DNA of 33,681 nt from Flavobacteriales bacterium (GCA_012960835.1 DUAL01000030.1:11270-44950), one strand, 5' to 3'; positions 23,696-33,066 are shown, numbered from the stretch's first letter. Notes: a model not told the origin generated them from the letters alone. Numbers and translations: made by a program.

Positions 23696-24232
23696 TTATT
23701 TTGTTTTAATTAAAGCAAAAACAGCATAATTTATCATATCCAAATAATTAGCATCAATCCCTTCCGAAATCAGTGTTTCCCCTTCATTATTTTCAATCTG
23801 TTTTACGCGTAATAATTTTTGTAAAATAAGGTCGGTAAGTGAACTTATCCGCATATCTTTCCATGCCTCATCATAATCATGGTTTTTATCAGACATTAAT
23901 CGTTTTGCTTGATTGGCATATTGACTAAAAAGTCCCATGGCATTGGAAAAAGACAATTCTTCTGCATGCTCTGCCACCCCTAGTTCTAATTGTATCAGTC
24001 CAATAATGGAATAATTGATTATCCCAACATATTCATTACTTATATCTTCATTTATCTTTTGTGTGCCCTTTTGGTCAATGCTTCTTATTCTTTGGGCTTT
24101 GATGAAAATTTGGTCTGTAAGTGAGCTAATTCTCAGAATTCGCCATGCTGTTCCATAATCTTTTAGTTTTTTAGCAAAAATGTCCTCACATTTTTTTATT
24201 ATTGACTCGTATTCAGTAATTGTCTGTTTCAT
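23696..24232 (-). CDS. DUF1599 protein with two tandem domain copies
   Basis: A 178-residue cytoplasmic protein made of two copies of the DUF1599 domain. The first copy contains KDYGTAWRILRISSLTDQIF near residues 23-43, and the second HDYDEAWKDMRISSLTDLIL near 118-137. Each is followed by a basic helix (AQRIRSID, LLRVKQIE) and a final helix (YVGIINYSIIGLIQLE, YLDMINYAVFALIKTK). The domain has been linked to nucleotide modification in comparative studies, but no activity is established here. It is the first gene of the run to tpiA and is divergent from folP across 44 bases. Confidence 0.85.
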   Translation of the reverse strand: MKQTITEYESIIKKCEDIFAKKLKDYGTAWRILRISSLTDQIFIKAQRIRSIDQKGTQKINEDISNEYVGIINYSIIGLIQLELGVAEHAEELSFSNAMGLFSQYANQAKRLMSDKNHDYDEAWKDMRISSLTDLILQKLLRVKQIENNEGETLISEGIDANYLDMINYAVFALIKTK

Positions 24233-24256
24233 GAATTTTTTATTGTTCTTTTAAGC

Positions 24257-24264
24257 CAAAAATA
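24257..24264 (-). promoter_or_regulatory. Putative -7 box (TATTTTTG) for the DUF1599-tpiA operon
   Basis: A TAnnTTTG match lies 24 bases upstream of the DUF1599 ATG in the 44-base spacer shared with folP. On the plus strand only a weaker TACATTTT is present for folP. Confidence 0.45.
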
Positions 24265-24276
24265 CATTTTTTCCAA

Positions 24277-25113
24277 ATGAAAGCTTTTAATATAAAAGGT
24301 AAAATGCTTGATTTATCAACACCAAAAGTAATGGGGATTCTTAATATTACTGACGATTCTTTTTTTGATGGCGGAAAATACATTAGTAAAAATAAAATAT
24401 TAGAAAGGTGCGATAAAATGCTTACGGAAGGTGCATCAATCATTGATATTGGCGCACAATCGTCAAGACCTGGTTCAAAAAGCATAAACTCTAATCTTGA
24501 AAAAGAACGCCTACTTACAGCTATCACAAATGTAAAACATCATTTCCCCGACATTATTATTTCGGTGGATACTTATAATGCATCTATTGCAAAAAGCTGC
24601 ATTAAAAATGGAGCTGATATTATTAATGATATTTCAGCAGGAGAAAAGGATAAAGAAATGTGGGCAGTAGTAGCAGAATTTGGCGTTACCTATATTATGA
24701 TGCATATGAAAGGTAAGCCAGAAAATATGCAAGAAAATCCACAATACGATAATGTAACTAACGATATTATGGTATTTTTTGAAAAAAAAATAAAGAACTT
24801 GAAAACGAAAGGAATTGAGCAAATTATCATTGACCCTGGTTTTGGTTTCGGAAAAACTATGGAGCATAATTATGAGATTTTAAATAATTTAGAAAGATTT
24901 CAAAAATTCGGCTTACCACTATTAGTTGGCGTATCACGAAAGTCTATGATTTACAATTTACTAGATACAACAGCTCAAAAAGCATTGAACGGCACAACAG
25001 CCATAAACATGATGGCATTACTAAACGGGGCAAATATTTTGAGAGTTCATGATGTAAAACAGGCCATTGAATGTATTAAAATTGTTAATTTCGCCAAAAG
25101 TTGTAAAAAATGA
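24277..25113 (+). CDS. folP: Dihydropteroate synthase
   Basis: FolP condenses p-aminobenzoate with dihydropterin pyrophosphate in folate synthesis and is the sulfonamide target. The 278-residue TIM barrel shows VMGILNITDDSFFDGGKY at residues 18-35, IDIGAQSSRPGS, ISVDTYNA, ADIINDISAG, MMHMKGKPENMQ, IIDPGFGFGKTMEHN, VGVSRKSMI and LRVHDVKQA. In loop 1 the usual TPDSF reads TDDSF, an unusual change in a segment that closes over the active site. The other substrate residues are intact, so activity is expected. Its end overlaps cdaA by four bases (ATGA), so the two are coupled. Confidence 0.97.
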   Translation: MKAFNIKGKMLDLSTPKVMGILNITDDSFFDGGKYISKNKILERCDKMLTEGASIIDIGAQSSRPGSKSINSNLEKERLLTAITNVKHHFPDIIISVDTYNASIAKSCIKNGADIINDISAGEKDKEMWAVVAEFGVTYIMMHMKGKPENMQENPQYDNVTNDIMVFFEKKIKNLKTKGIEQIIIDPGFGFGKTMEHNYEILNNLERFQKFGLPLLVGVSRKSMIYNLLDTTAQKALNGTTAINMMALLNGANILRVHDVKQAIECIKIVNFAKSCKK

Positions 25114-25895
25114 GTTTTCTGGATTTTATAGAATTTAATTTTATTAGCATTATTGATATTGTATTGGTTGCCATACTAATGTATCAGTTATACAAATTGG
25201 TAAGAGGAACGGTAGCAATCAATATTTTTATTGGTCTAACTTCTATCTATTTGCTTTGGAAATTGGTAGATGCCTTGCATATGGAGTTATTAAGTGAGAT
25301 TTTAGGACAATTTATTGGAGTTGGCGTTATTATTTTGGTAATTGTTTTCCAGCAAGAACTTAGAAAGTTTTTGATTATGATTGGCAGAGCAAAGCTGATA
25401 AAAAATAAAGGATTCTTTAAATTTAATATAGGAGAACAAGACAACAAACTCAATATAGGAATTATTTGCAAAGCCTGTCAGGATTTATCAAACAGTAAAA
25501 CAGGAGCACTACTTGTTATTACCCATACAGATGACTTGGCTTTTTTCTCAGAATCGGGAGTGCAAATTGGATCCGATATAACCATACCATTACTAAAAAG
25601 TATCTTTTTCAAAAATAGTCCTTTACATGATGGAGCAGTAATTATTAGAGATAATAAAATAGTTGCTGCTAGATGTGTTTTACCCGTTACAAACAATACT
25701 AATTTCCCTACCCATTTAGGGATGCGACACAGGGCTGCTGCCGGAATTTCGGAAGATACGGATGCAGTTGTAATTATTGTTTCCGAGCAAAATGGAGAAA
25801 TCTCATTTGCGAAAGAAGGAAAATTACAAAACCATTGTAGCGGAGAAAAGTTAGAAGAATTATTACGCTTTGAAGCAAATAAGCTTAACGCTTAG
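25110..25895 (+). CDS. cdaA: Diadenylate cyclase CdaA (c-di-AMP synthase)
   Basis: CdaA joins two ATP molecules into the second messenger c-di-AMP, which controls potassium and osmotic balance and cell-wall state. Three N-terminal membrane helices (residues about 10-85) precede the cytoplasmic DAC domain. The two catalytic motifs are intact: DGA at 174-176 in PLHDGAVIIR and RHRAA at 206-210. Length (261) is normal. The folP-cdaA pairing is frequent in Bacteroidota. Its last 11 bases overlap the convergent def gene, so the two transcripts are complementary at their 3' ends. Confidence 0.96.
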   Translation: MSFLDFIEFNFISIIDIVLVAILMYQLYKLVRGTVAINIFIGLTSIYLLWKLVDALHMELLSEILGQFIGVGVIILVIVFQQELRKFLIMIGRAKLIKNKGFFKFNIGEQDNKLNIGIICKACQDLSNSKTGALLVITHTDDLAFFSESGVQIGSDITIPLLKSIFFKNSPLHDGAVIIRDNKIVAARCVLPVTNNTNFPTHLGMRHRAAAGISEDTDAVVIIVSEQNGEISFAKEGKLQNHCSGEKLEELLRFEANKLNA

Positions 25896-26445
25896 GAAAA
25901 CGCATTTTATAACTTATCTCTACTTTTCCTTTTGAAATGTCAGAAAGTTTTCCTTTCAAAACTCTTTTACGTAAAGGGCTGATTTTATCGGTAAATAGAA
26001 TTCCATCCAAATGATCGTACTCATGTTGAATTACCCTAGCGGTAATTCCATCAAATTTTTTCTGCAGTTTTTTAAAATTTTCGTCCAAAAATTCTATTTC
26101 AATTTCAGATTTGCGAGAAATATCTTCCCTAATTTCAGGAATGCTCAAACAACCCTCATTAAATAACCACTTCGGCCCTTCTTCCTTTATCATTTTAGGA
26201 TTGATAAATACTTGTTTCATGGGCTGAATATCATTCTCTTCATCATCAACAAAAGGAGCAGTATCTATAATAAACATACGGATTGATTTATTGATTTGTG
26301 GAGCAGCCAATCCAACACCACTTGCCGCATACATAGTCTCGAACATATCGTCAATAATTTCCGGTAAATCAGGAAAAGATTTTGAGATTTCTTTGCATTT
26401 CTCTCTGAGAATCGGAGAGCCAAAAGCTACAATAGGAAGAATCAT
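25885..26445 (-). CDS. def: Peptide deformylase
   Basis: Def removes the formyl group from the N-terminal methionine of new proteins, using a metal ion (Fe2+ or Zn2+). All three motifs of an active enzyme are present in 186 residues: GVGLAAPQ at 43-50, EGCLSIP at 97-103 with ligand Cys99, and HEYDH at 141-145 with ligands His141 and His145 and catalytic Glu142. A short acidic insertion (VDDEENDIQP) near residue 66 is common in Bacteroidota. It lies three bases after moxR at the end of the long guaB run. Confidence 0.97.
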   Translation of the reverse strand: MILPIVAFGSPILREKCKEISKSFPDLPEIIDDMFETMYAASGVGLAAPQINKSIRMFIIDTAPFVDDEENDIQPMKQVFINPKMIKEEGPKWLFNEGCLSIPEIREDISRKSEIEIEFLDENFKKLQKKFDGITARVIQHEYDHLDGILFTDKISPLRKRVLKGKLSDISKGKVEISYKMRFPKR

Positions 26446-26448
26446 ATT

Positions 26449-27438
26449 TTATAAAATGATGTCGATAATATCATCCACAGTAATCCCTTCTGCTTCTGCT
26501 TTATAATTCCTTATTATTCGGTGTCGGAGAATTGGCTTTGCTACTGCTTTTACATCTTCAATATCAGGGGAGTATTTACCGTTTATTGCGGCATAACATT
26601 TTGCACCCAAAAGCATAAACTGAGAAGCTCTAGGGCCAGCTCCCCATGAAATATACTGCTGTACCTTTTCTGAAGCCATCTCAGTATCGGGGCGGGTTTT
26701 TGCTACTAAGGAAACTGCATACTCTATCACATTGTCATTCACAGGGATTTTCCTAAGAATATTCTGATGAAATACAATGTCTTCTGCATCCATTACTTTA
26801 TTTAAAGTAGCTGAATAATCAGAGGTTGTTTGTTTAACAATTTGGATTTCCTCATTATAATTAGGATAATCTAAAATCACATTGAACATAAATCGATCTA
26901 ATTGGGCTTCTGGCAAAGGATATGTACCTTCTTGTTCGATAGGGTTTTGGGTTGCCAGCACAAAAAACGGATTCTCTAATTCGTATTTATTTCCAGCATT
27001 AGTAACAGAGCGTTCCTGCATGGCTTCCAAAAGTGCGGATTGGGTTTTTGGTGGCGTTCTGTTTATCTCATCTGCTAAAATAATATTGGCAAATAAAGGG
27101 CCTTTTATAAATTTGAAATTTCTACTCTCATCCAAAATTTCAGCACCCACAATGTCTGAAGGCATTAAATCAGGTGTAAACTGGATTCTGTTGAATTTTA
27201 GCCCTAAGCAATCTGCAATGGTTTGCACCAATAGAGTTTTTGCCAATCCTGGAACACCAACTAAAAGACAATGCCCCTTGCTAAAAATAGAAATTAAAAC
27301 TTGGTCAACTACCTCATCTTGCCCAACAATTACTTTGGCTATTTCTGTTCTAAAATTTTTGAAAACCTTTGCAAAAGCATCAATCGCTTTAACATCCGAA
27401 TTTATTAGTTGTTCATCCATATTTATAAAATTATCCAT
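26449..27438 (-). CDS. MoxR-family AAA+ ATPase
   Basis: MoxR ATPases act as chaperone-like assembly factors, often with von Willebrand factor A proteins. The 329 residues contain Walker A GVPGLAKT at 61-68, Walker B LADEINRTPP with Asp123-Glu124, sensor 1 in LATQNPIEQEGTYPLPEAQLDRF, and the C-terminal lid with WGAGPRASQF. ATG 27438 overlaps the SurA-like gene by 16 bases; ATG 27420, two bases after that stop, is equally plausible and removes six residues. The usual neighbours (DUF58, VWA-domain and BatA/B genes) are absent here; it is embedded instead in an envelope-folding operon with def. Confidence 0.93.
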   Translation of the reverse strand: MDNFINMDEQLINSDVKAIDAFAKVFKNFRTEIAKVIVGQDEVVDQVLISIFSKGHCLLVGVPGLAKTLLVQTIADCLGLKFNRIQFTPDLMPSDIVGAEILDESRNFKFIKGPLFANIILADEINRTPPKTQSALLEAMQERSVTNAGNKYELENPFFVLATQNPIEQEGTYPLPEAQLDRFMFNVILDYPNYNEEIQIVKQTTSDYSATLNKVMDAEDIVFHQNILRKIPVNDNVIEYAVSLVAKTRPDTEMASEKVQQYISWGAGPRASQFMLLGAKCYAAINGKYSPDIEDVKAVAKPILRHRIIRNYKAEAEGITVDDIIDIIL

Positions 27439-28751
27439 TTATGATCAAAAGTACAATCCTTTAAGCTATTTCCTAATTTAATATAGGTTTTTTCTATTTT
27501 TTCTTCTAACCAATCATTTATTGTTTCTTGTTTCTTTTCTGATAATGTTACATTCCGAATTTTATCGTAATCCTCAGTTAAGTTAGCCGTATGTGCTATG
27601 GTTTTTTTTCTTAGTTTTATGAGTCGGTACGCTTTTCTCCCATCATCTGTTTGCATAATCATTGGTGCCGATATTTCATTTTCACTCATTTTTTCAATTA
27701 CAAAATACAAAGTTGGATCCAAATCTTTCATAATAAACATACTAGAACCAGAATTAGGATTTATGAGTAATCCCTCATTGTTTTTACTCTCATCATCCGA
27801 AAAATTCAATGCCGCTTTTTCAAAAGTTATTTTTCCATCAGAAATCTGCTTTGCAATATCCTCAATTTCCGATTTTAGCTCCATAAGTTGAGTGGAAGAA
27901 ACTTTTGGTTTTAAAAGAATATGTCGCACATTTATCTGCTCTCCCCTTCTTTCTATCAGTTGAATGATATGATAACCAAATTCACTTTTAATAATATCAG
28001 AAAGTTCATCTCCTTTTAGCTTATAAGCTGCCGCTTCAAATGCTGGAACCAAATCGCCCCTCCCTACAAAACCTAATTCTCCTCCATTTTTTGCAGAACC
28101 AGGATCGTCAGAATAAAGGGTAGCTAATACCTTAAAATCTTCTCCTTTTATTATCCTCTCTTTAAAAGTTTCTAATTTATTTTTTATCCTTTCTTTTTCC
28201 TCAACTGAAATTTCTGGTTTTAAAACTATTTGGGAAATTTCAACTTCTGCCTCAACCGTAGGAAGGCTGTCTTTTGCTAAATTGTTAAAATAGTTTTTTA
28301 CTTCTGAAGGAGTAACTTTCACTCCAGCAGTAATACCTCCTTGCATTCTTTGTGAAAGTAATTGATCGTTTATTAAATCTCGAAATTCTGATTTTATTTC
28401 AATAATAGATTTTCCATAAAACTCTTCTAATTTTTCTTTGCTTCCCACTTGTCCTACAAAATAACGGATTCTTTTTTCCAATTCACTCTCAATTTCTTGT
28501 TCCGATATTTCCAAGCTATCAATTTTTGCTTGGTTTAAAAGCAGTTTCTGATACAATAAATCTTCAATAATCCTGCATTTTATCTCGCCCCTATTTGTAT
28601 ACCCTTGCGCTAAATATTGTTGGTATTGGGTCTCAATATCAGAGGTGAGAATAATTTCATTTCCAATTATTGCTTCTACGCCATCAATCACTTTTTGGCA
28701 GTAGATTTTACTGCTAAAAAGCAAAAGTGCTATAAGGATATATTTTTTCAT
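27423..28751 (-). CDS. SurA-like periplasmic peptidyl-prolyl isomerase
   Basis: A 442-residue periplasmic chaperone with signal peptide MKKYILIALLLFSSKIYC. It has the SurA plan. An N-terminal helical domain (VIDGVEAIIGNEIILTSDIE, typical of SurA) covers about 22-155. A first parvulin domain spans about 165-270 (ISQIVLKPEIS, LYSDDPGSAKNGGELGFVGR, FGYHIIQLIER). A second, diverged one spans about 272-378 (VRHILLKP, FSDDESKNNEGLL). SurA escorts unfolded outer-membrane proteins. Here it should serve barrels and SusCD or TonB receptors, and possibly type IX cargo. Its start overlaps the upstream lipoprotein gene by four bases (ATGA). Confidence 0.93.
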   Translation of the reverse strand: MKKYILIALLLFSSKIYCQKVIDGVEAIIGNEIILTSDIETQYQQYLAQGYTNRGEIKCRIIEDLLYQKLLLNQAKIDSLEISEQEIESELEKRIRYFVGQVGSKEKLEEFYGKSIIEIKSEFRDLINDQLLSQRMQGGITAGVKVTPSEVKNYFNNLAKDSLPTVEAEVEISQIVLKPEISVEEKERIKNKLETFKERIIKGEDFKVLATLYSDDPGSAKNGGELGFVGRGDLVPAFEAAAYKLKGDELSDIIKSEFGYHIIQLIERRGEQINVRHILLKPKVSSTQLMELKSEIEDIAKQISDGKITFEKAALNFSDDESKNNEGLLINPNSGSSMFIMKDLDPTLYFVIEKMSENEISAPMIMQTDDGRKAYRLIKLRKKTIAHTANLTEDYDKIRNVTLSEKKQETINDWLEEKIEKTYIKLGNSLKDCTFDHKWIIL

Positions 28752-29596
28752 TGATGTATTTTAATTTTATTTGTTGAAATTGCTTTCTGATATAACTTAT
28801 CTTCTAAATCTTTCAAAAACAACAATTTATTTCTATTTAAAATTATTTCTCTAATTTTTTCTTGCACCAAACTTAACGGACTTCTGCTGCCTTTTATTTG
28901 ATATCCATGAATAAATAAAAAATATTTGCTACTATCAGCAGTATAGCTGTAATATTTATTACTACTTAAATAATAGGTTGAATTCTTCACTTCCATTGGC
29001 AACTTGTCGGCAAACTTAGAAAAATAAACCCATTTGGATTCATCTAAATGATAGTCAGCAGCAAATTGTCTGCAATACTCTATTAAATCTTCTTTATCTT
29101 CCTCTTTGTTTGAACGAAATAATTTGCGTAACAAATCTAATTTTGGAGCGTCAAAAGCCGTTTTTACATATCTTCCTTTAAATATATTTTCTTTTAATTC
29201 CAACTCATCCAAATTCTTATCATAATAATTTTGAATTTCTGCTTTTGTAACAACTGTATCAAAATTTTGCTTTATCAATTCTTGCTGATAGGCATAAATA
29301 AGTAGTGAATTTCTATAATCGTCAATTCTATCTTCTACATCCTTGAGAGCATCCGTCAAATTCATTTCGGCTTGCGCCACCAAAAGCTGTTTTTTTATCC
29401 AACTATCGATATAACTTTGTACAAATGCGGCACTATCGGTTTTATCCTCAGGAAGAGAGTTGCTTATTTCAGAAAAATACAAATCTTTATCGTACAAACT
29501 AACCAACAACTTATCATCAGAAGACAAGCCATTGCAAGCCATAAAAAATAATGCAGTACAATAAAGGAAAAGATAGTGTTTCACTTTCAAAACCAC
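28748..29596 (-). CDS. Lipoprotein related to SurA/PpiC N-terminal domain, without parvulin domain
   Basis: A 282-residue lipoprotein. The signal MVLKVKHYLFLYCTALFFMAC places the lipidated Cys at residue 21. The body is mostly helical and looks like a SurA/PpiD-type substrate-binding domain: DLYFSEISNSLPEDKTDS, SYIDSWIKKQLLVAQAE, then IQNYYDKNLDELEL. The later region (about 140-240), where an isomerase domain would lie, lacks recognisable parvulin motifs. The start is GTG, at 29596 or possibly 29584. It sits between two isomerase genes, four bases after the first and overlapping the second by four. A shared role in outer-membrane protein folding is inferred. Confidence 0.8.
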   Translation of the reverse strand: MVLKVKHYLFLYCTALFFMACNGLSSDDKLLVSLYDKDLYFSEISNSLPEDKTDSAAFVQSYIDSWIKKQLLVAQAEMNLTDALKDVEDRIDDYRNSLLIYAYQQELIKQNFDTVVTKAEIQNYYDKNLDELELKENIFKGRYVKTAFDAPKLDLLRKLFRSNKEEDKEDLIEYCRQFAADYHLDESKWVYFSKFADKLPMEVKNSTYYLSSNKYYSYTADSSKYFLFIHGYQIKGSRSPLSLVQEKIREIILNRNKLLFLKDLEDKLYQKAISTNKIKIHQ

Positions 29597-29600
29597 TTGC

Positions 29601-31556
29601 TTATCGAATTAAAGAATGGAGAACCTGAGCATTAGCCCTTACCTGATACTTTTCTTTTAACTCATCTAACCATTGCTTTTCCAAGAAATCCTGATAATCT
29701 GAAATAACTTTACCTTTTGTTTCTGAAAGCTCTTTTTGTTGTGGAGGAATTAATGCTAAAATATCTACAATGATTATAGAACCATCTTTGCCTTTAATAT
29801 TTTTACTTATACCAATATTCCTACCAGCTTCATTTACATAATCATTCTCCTGTTGAGAATATTTTTTTCCTAGAATCTGAAGGTTTAATGGCGAGCTATA
29901 ATTTACCTTTTTTAGCACATCTTCATCAGTCAAATACAGCATTCTGTGTCGTTTTTTAATTTGTCTTAAAGTTTTTTTGGCAACTGTTTCATCAATACAA
30001 GTATATATTTTTGCTTCCACCCTTTCGCCCCACATATAATTTTCTTTATTGTTGTTAAAGAATGTTTGTAATCCTAAAGTATCCTTTATAGCTTTTGTCC
30101 AAACTTTATCATCCATTAAATCAAAAAGAAGAATACCATCCGTATATTCTTGTAATAATGACTTAAATTCAGGATACTTTTCCTCTAATCTGCTGTTTTC
30201 ATAACTCAGACAACTCTCACTTACAAAGGCCTTATACAAATCATTAAAATAAGTTTGATAATTATCTTTTACCTGCATTTGATTTGCCAGAATAAATGCA
30301 ATAAAATCAGCTTGGGTATAATAATTTGCATCTAAAACAAACAGGTTTCTTTTGAGTAAATTTGTTTTTTCGGAAGCCCATTTTCCTTTAGACAAACTCT
30401 CATCAATGTATTTTGAAATTTCGTTTAATCTGCTGCTGTATTGCTTAAAATTATACTCTTTTTTAATTTTGCTAATTAGTGCCTTATCTCGCAAAGCATT
30501 TCTGGAATCTTGATTGACTTTCTTTTCTAAATTATCTTTTACATCCTCAAAAGCAGGAATAGGTTTTTTTTCTAAAAGCTTGACTACATGCCAACCGAAA
30601 GGAGTTTTAAAAACAGTACTAGTCTCATCAATGGTTTGTAATAAAAAGGCGGCATTCTCAAATTCCTTTACCATCTTTCCTACGCCAAACCAAGGGATAC
30701 TCCCTCCCTTTACAGCTGTGGCTCTATCCTCTGAAAACTGTTTAGCTAAGTCGCTAAAATCCTCTCCATTTTTTAGTTTTATGGCAATCTCCTCAATCTT
30801 AGTTTTACTAATATTAATCGCTTCCTCTGAAGCATCTTTTGCTAATTTAAACATGATGTGGGCTACCTTCACCTCTCCAATTGCCTTCCTTTTATCATTC
30901 ACTTTTATCAGATGATAACCATACTTTGTTCTAACTGGCTTAGATATTTTCCCTATTTCTGTATTATATGCCGCATTCTCGAAAGGATAAACCATCATAA
31001 AAACAGTAAAATAACCCAAACTTCCTCCATTATTTATAGCTGATTTGTCATCAGAATATTGCTTGGCTGCATGATAGAAGTCCATTCCTTTAAGGATTTT
31101 ATTCCGAATATCTGTTGCTTTTTTATATGCTTTTAGTGTGTCGGTAGGAGTTGCTTTTTCAGCTATTGCAAATAAAATATGGCTTGCATTTACATCTTCT
31201 TGCATTCGCTCGTATGCCTCTTCTATTAATTTTTCATCAAATTGATTGTCACTCAAATAGGGCTTTGCCAATTGATTTCTGTACATGGCGAGTTCATTTA
31301 CAAATGCAGCAATAGTATCGTATTTTAGCTCTTTTGCTTCTTTTACTTTCAAACGAAAATTAATAAACAGTTGCATATAGTCATTCAAATACTCCTTGGT
31401 AATGATAGAGTCATTGTGGTTATTTTTTAAGAATATCGCTTTAAACTCACCAAGAGTGATGTTATCTTCTCCTACACTTAAAATTACTTCATTGTTTTGT
31501 GCAAAAGACAAAGAACAAAAAAGACCAATACAAAATACTAACACATTTTTTTTCAT
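29601..31556 (-). CDS. Periplasmic peptidyl-prolyl isomerase with two parvulin domains
   Basis: A 651-residue exported protein with signal peptide MKKNVLVFCIGLFCSLSFAQ. An N-terminal chaperone region begins VILSVGEDNITLGEFKAIF. A first parvulin domain spans about 122-222 (NASHILFAIAEKATP, YSDDKSAINNGGSLGYF, KYGYHLIKVNDKR) and a second about 227-335 (VKVAHIMFKLAKDAS, FSEDRATAVKGGSIPWFG, PFGWHVVKLLEKK). The C-terminal 310 residues are a helical extension with no recognised domain. The plan resembles large PPIases placed after guaB in other Flavobacteriia. It starts 19 bases after guaB ends. Confidence 0.9.
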   Translation of the reverse strand: MKKNVLVFCIGLFCSLSFAQNNEVILSVGEDNITLGEFKAIFLKNNHNDSIITKEYLNDYMQLFINFRLKVKEAKELKYDTIAAFVNELAMYRNQLAKPYLSDNQFDEKLIEEAYERMQEDVNASHILFAIAEKATPTDTLKAYKKATDIRNKILKGMDFYHAAKQYSDDKSAINNGGSLGYFTVFMMVYPFENAAYNTEIGKISKPVRTKYGYHLIKVNDKRKAIGEVKVAHIMFKLAKDASEEAINISKTKIEEIAIKLKNGEDFSDLAKQFSEDRATAVKGGSIPWFGVGKMVKEFENAAFLLQTIDETSTVFKTPFGWHVVKLLEKKPIPAFEDVKDNLEKKVNQDSRNALRDKALISKIKKEYNFKQYSSRLNEISKYIDESLSKGKWASEKTNLLKRNLFVLDANYYTQADFIAFILANQMQVKDNYQTYFNDLYKAFVSESCLSYENSRLEEKYPEFKSLLQEYTDGILLFDLMDDKVWTKAIKDTLGLQTFFNNNKENYMWGERVEAKIYTCIDETVAKKTLRQIKKRHRMLYLTDEDVLKKVNYSSPLNLQILGKKYSQQENDYVNEAGRNIGISKNIKGKDGSIIIVDILALIPPQQKELSETKGKVISDYQDFLEKQWLDELKEKYQVRANAQVLHSLIR

Positions 31557-31575
31557 GCTTATTTTATTTTTAAAT

Positions 31576-33042
31576 TTATTTTCGACTATAATTTGGAGCT
31601 TCCCTTGTTATAGTTACATCATGAGGATGGCTTTCCGTAACTCCTGCGGCTGTAATTTTTATGAATCTAGCTTTTGCTAAATCTGTTATGTTTTTAGCAC
31701 CACAATAACCCATTCCAGCCCTTAATCCTCCAATCATTTGATGTATTACTTCTGATAAAGCACCTTTATAAGCTACTCTACCAACAATCCCTTCTGGTAC
31801 TAATTTCTTTGGATCATTTTCAGTAGTTTGAAAATACCTGTCCTTTGAGCCATCCTGCATAGCATCCACTGAACCCATCCCGCGAAATGTTTTGAATTTT
31901 CTTCCCTCAAAAATAATAGTTTCACCAGGAGCTTCTTCCACTCCAGCAATTAAGGAGCCTAACATTACAGTACTAGAGCCTGCAACCAATGCTTTTACAA
32001 TATCTCCAGAATACCTTATTCCTCCATCCGCAATTACAGGAATATTATTCTTTTTTGCTACCTCATTTACATCCAAAAGAGCAGTAAGTTGAGGAACCCC
32101 AATTCCTGCAATAATTCTGGTAGTACAAATTGAACCAGGACCAATTCCTACTTTTATGGCATCTGCACCAGCATCAATAAGAGCTTTTGCCGCTTTTGCA
32201 GTAGCGATATTTCCTACCACAACATCCAATTTTGGGTAGTCCGATTTTATTTTCTTTAACAAATCAATTACTCCTTTTGAATGTCCATGAGCTGTATCAA
32301 TAATGATTGCATCAACTGATACTTTTACTAGTGCTGCAACCCTTTCAAAAACATCAGTAGTTACGCCAACAGCCGCAACAACTCTTAATCTTCCATACTT
32401 ATCTTTGCAAGCGTTAGGACGCATCCTGTTTTTAATAATGTCCTTAAAAGTAATTAGCCCAACTAGTTCATTATTTTTGTTTACTACTGGCAACTTTTCA
32501 ATTTTGTTTTCTTGCAGAATGTGTTCCGCATTTTCTAAATCAGCAATTTCAGTAGTAATAATGTTATCAGTAGTCATGATTTGCTTAATCGGTAAGCTCA
32601 AATCTTTCTCGAATCTTAAATCTCTATTAGTTACTATGCCCACTAATTCATTTTTCTTATTTATAATTGGAATTCCTCCAATTTTAAATTCTTGCATGAT
32701 ATTCATAGCATCCCCTACCTTGGCTTCAACCAATAAAGTTATGGGATCTAAAATCATTCCACTTTCTGATCGTTTTACTTTTCTCACTTCATTTGCCTGA
32801 TTTTCGATACTCATGTTTTTGTGCAAAACACCAATACCACCTTCTTGGGCGATTGCGATAGCCATTCCTGCTTCTGTAACCGTATCCATTGCTGCAGAAA
32901 CGATAGGAATATTTAACTTTATATTTTTGGTGAAATTTGTAGTTACACCCACACAAGATGGCAATACCTCAGAATAATCAGGAACAACCAATACATCATC
33001 ATAGGTAAGCCCTTCTGATATAAGTTTGTTCTGTTGTTTCAT
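31576..33042 (-). CDS. guaB: Inosine-5'-monophosphate dehydrogenase
   Basis: GuaB oxidises IMP to XMP with NAD+, the committed step of guanine nucleotide synthesis. The protein is 488 residues from ATG 33042. The longer frame opens with TTG 33069, which overlaps the promoter box. The TIM barrel is interrupted by two CBS domains (about residues 100-205, with GGIPIINKKNELVGIVTNRD and KLPVVNKNNELVGLITFKD). The active site has GIGPGSICTTR with catalytic Cys306, followed by the mobile flap FRGMGSVDAM. It heads the run of folding genes to def with spacers of 19 bases or fewer. Confidence 0.98.
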   Translation of the reverse strand: MKQQNKLISEGLTYDDVLVVPDYSEVLPSCVGVTTNFTKNIKLNIPIVSAAMDTVTEAGMAIAIAQEGGIGVLHKNMSIENQANEVRKVKRSESGMILDPITLLVEAKVGDAMNIMQEFKIGGIPIINKKNELVGIVTNRDLRFEKDLSLPIKQIMTTDNIITTEIADLENAEHILQENKIEKLPVVNKNNELVGLITFKDIIKNRMRPNACKDKYGRLRVVAAVGVTTDVFERVAALVKVSVDAIIIDTAHGHSKGVIDLLKKIKSDYPKLDVVVGNIATAKAAKALIDAGADAIKVGIGPGSICTTRIIAGIGVPQLTALLDVNEVAKKNNIPVIADGGIRYSGDIVKALVAGSSTVMLGSLIAGVEEAPGETIIFEGRKFKTFRGMGSVDAMQDGSKDRYFQTTENDPKKLVPEGIVGRVAYKGALSEVIHQMIGGLRAGMGYCGAKNITDLAKARFIKITAAGVTESHPHDVTITREAPNYSRK

Positions 33043-33066
33043 ATTCTGTTTTTTAAAAATTGTGTG

